Below, piece by piece: positions 62,290-64,000 of a stretch of DNA of 64,000 bases (position 1 is the stretch's first letter; every line of letters starts with the position of its first letter). The notes beneath the pieces were generated by a model. It ran no database searches, was not told the origin of the DNA, and worked only from the letters and a program-made list of their open reading frames with translations. This DNA comes from Toxorhynchites rutilus septentrionalis (lineage: Eukaryota > Arthropoda > Insecta > Diptera > Culicidae): the NCBI RefSeq assembly GCF_029784135.1, contig NC_073746.1, positions 244,748,307 through 244,812,306 of the forward strand, given 5' to 3'. A program made the translations under genes and the position numbers.

Positions 62290-64000
62290 CCAGTATTTGA
62301 GAGTAATGACATTCTCTGTTATGTTATGTCTCATTTAATATAATAAATCGGGATGACAAAACATGAGATAAAAATCAGTGTTGGGTGTAGTCACATTGGT
62401 TGCGTTAAAACATTATTCTAGTGTAGAAACTTTAAAAAATCATTTTTTCCTTCATATTTCTGTGGTTTAGGCATTTAAGAATATACCCTAGAAAGGACTT
62501 ATCGAAATCCCATTATTTACCGAATTAGAGCCATTTTATTGATGCGGAGAACTCCAAACGTGTTTTTCTCGAAACTAGTTTTTTGAAACTGGCGTACACG
62601 ATATCTCAAGTTCTACTGAACCGATTCGTATTGAATTGAATTTGTCGAGTCTCTAAAAATATGTTTTTTTAAATATTACTATTTTTAAAAAATCGGGAAA
62701 CGTAAGAAAAAACGTCATTTTCCAATACATTTGTTCTGCCGATTTGTGTGCATTCCCGAACAGGGCTGTCAATAACGAGCAACTGATACATTCGTTTCTG
62801 TCCGTTTTCACACCACTTCTCGTTTGGTGGTCATCGAAGCAACACGGTTGCCGCAGAGCGTCGAGCGGGAGGGGATTGTTTCCTTGACGGGTAAAGGAGG
62901 AGTATAGAATAGAGTTTCTTTCCACAAAGGCCCTTCTCAGGGCTAGAGGCGGGAAATAAAAATAGAATAGAATGGAAACACAAATGCGAGTGAACTAGCA
63001 TACATAACGAGCGGATATTATTCTTGCCTGATGCTAATTTCACACACATACACACACAGCTCGATACAAGGAGAGGAAGCTTTCTGTATTGAGGTGTGCT
63101 ACGACAAAGAAGAGCAGTATACGAGAATTTTTTGTGCTAGTGCGGATATGGAAGAGTATCCAGAATTTTGGAACATAGATATACACTGCATTTATTTAGA
63201 TAAACGTATATTTCACGAAAGTATGCTTTCCAGCAGGGTAGCCTTACTGTTGCATGTTGTGGAGTTGGATCACATCTCAAGCGGAATATAGGAGCAAAAG
63301 GGTTCATAGTTTGTGATCGATATCTGAGTGGGAAGCAGAAAGTTTGATGCGAGTTTAACCAAATAAACGAGAGATGATGATAGCTTTCGACTCTACTCGA
63401 CTCTTTCGAGTCTACTGAAGTAATACAAAATGAAATAGCTAAAAAGATATTACAAAAATTTCTATGCATTCTAAGTGGATTGAATAATATAATTCCGTAG
63501 TTCTACGTCGAAAACTGCGGTCGTGTCCTAGATACAACCCATTACAATTTTTTATTTATTTTTTAGTTTAATTTTTGTTTTATTGGTAAAAGATAGATGA
63601 ACAAAAAATGATATGATGGATAGTAAAAATATTATTTGTTTTATTTCTACGAAGCTCGAAAAAACGTCCGAAATTCGTGTCTGTACACTAGAGTACCCCC
63701 TTAATTGACCATCTTTGTTTGTTATTATAGAACAACTACACCCACACTTGCCAGAGTTAGTTTTTTACCATGCAAATAATATTCATTTATTTACTACAAA
63801 ACTATTACATTTACTAAAAAAAACTTTATATTCACATTTACTTACTACAAACACTACATTTGCTGTAAATGTACATAACTATTTGCAAGCTGCAAATCAC
63901 TTTTGCTTATGATAATGCTTTTATATAGTCATTTTCAATATAGATTGCATACTATCGTTGCTGAGCCAATTTCGAAGCTTTTTCTTGTTCTGATTATATT
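62290..64000. other. Terminal spacer
   Basis: No supported gene apart from the isolated stem-loop at 62929-62944. An inverted copy of the GGGTTGTGTC-type motif lies at 63495-63540, and a short (CA)n at about 63040-63058. Confidence 0.35.
62929..62944 (+). promoter_or_regulatory. Histone-type mRNA 3' stem-loop motif
   Basis: GGCCCTTCTCAGGGCT forms a 6-bp stem (one G-U) with a TCTC loop, preceded by CCACAAA and followed by a purine-rich stretch. This fits the replication-dependent histone 3' processing signal. No histone coding sequence could be recognised in the 200 bp upstream, so it may be an orphaned gene end or chance. Confidence 0.5.

Overview
The window is eukaryotic and looks like a mosquito (Culicidae, probably culicine) genome segment. 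The reasons are spliced genes with short GT-AG introns, AT-rich spacer DNA, and a transposon population typical of these insects: an ITmD37E-type transposon, several mariner/Tc1 relics, LOA/I-group and RTE-clade non-LTR relics, a Penelope-like element, tRNA-derived SINEs, and TA- and TTAA-flanked short elements. Species cannot be named from sequence alone.

Host genes are few and all lie on the minus strand. Three paralogous genes for secreted histidine-rich proteins sit at 4.9-6.4, 14.3-15.4 and 23.2-25.0 kb. They share a TATA box, an initiator-like motif, a first coding exon that encodes only Met-Lys, a signal peptide, and a conserved C-terminal Val/Pro/His motif. A two-exon MPV17-family inner-membrane protein gene lies at 37.0-37.7 kb. 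A small gene for a cAMP-dependent protein kinase inhibitor (PKI-type pseudosubstrate) spans 47.5-51.7 kb, split by a 3.9-kb intron that holds a retrotransposon and a microsatellite.

Region by region: 0-4.4 kb holds a decayed LOA/I-group retrotransposon, two adjacent TIR elements, a solo LTR and a transposase fragment. At 9-13.8 kb a second LOA/I-group element is split by an almost complete ITmD37E transposon. At 16-20.4 kb there is a dense graveyard of mariner, RTE, ITmD37E and Tc1 fragments plus a hAT-like non-autonomous element. At 20.4-36.4 kb, between paralog 3 and the MPV17 gene, are a TTAA element, a pogo-like element, a 1-kb TIR element with its deletion derivative, a mariner MITE, an open Penelope RT/GIY-YIG frame and a SINE with clear target-site duplications. 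At 38.0-39.4 kb lies a long foldback palindrome, and at 39.7-40.3 kb another TTAA element. At 53-64 kb are tandem repeats, a second pogo-like copy, a DD41D-like relic, a near full-length mariner and an isolated histone-type 3' stem-loop motif.

The most distinctive host signal is the spaced trio of histidine-rich secretory genes. Their conserved promoter and split signal peptide point to duplication of a whole transcription unit, followed by rapid change of the repeat region and invasion of the spacers by transposons. Their function is unknown; metal binding or an extracellular-matrix role is inference only.
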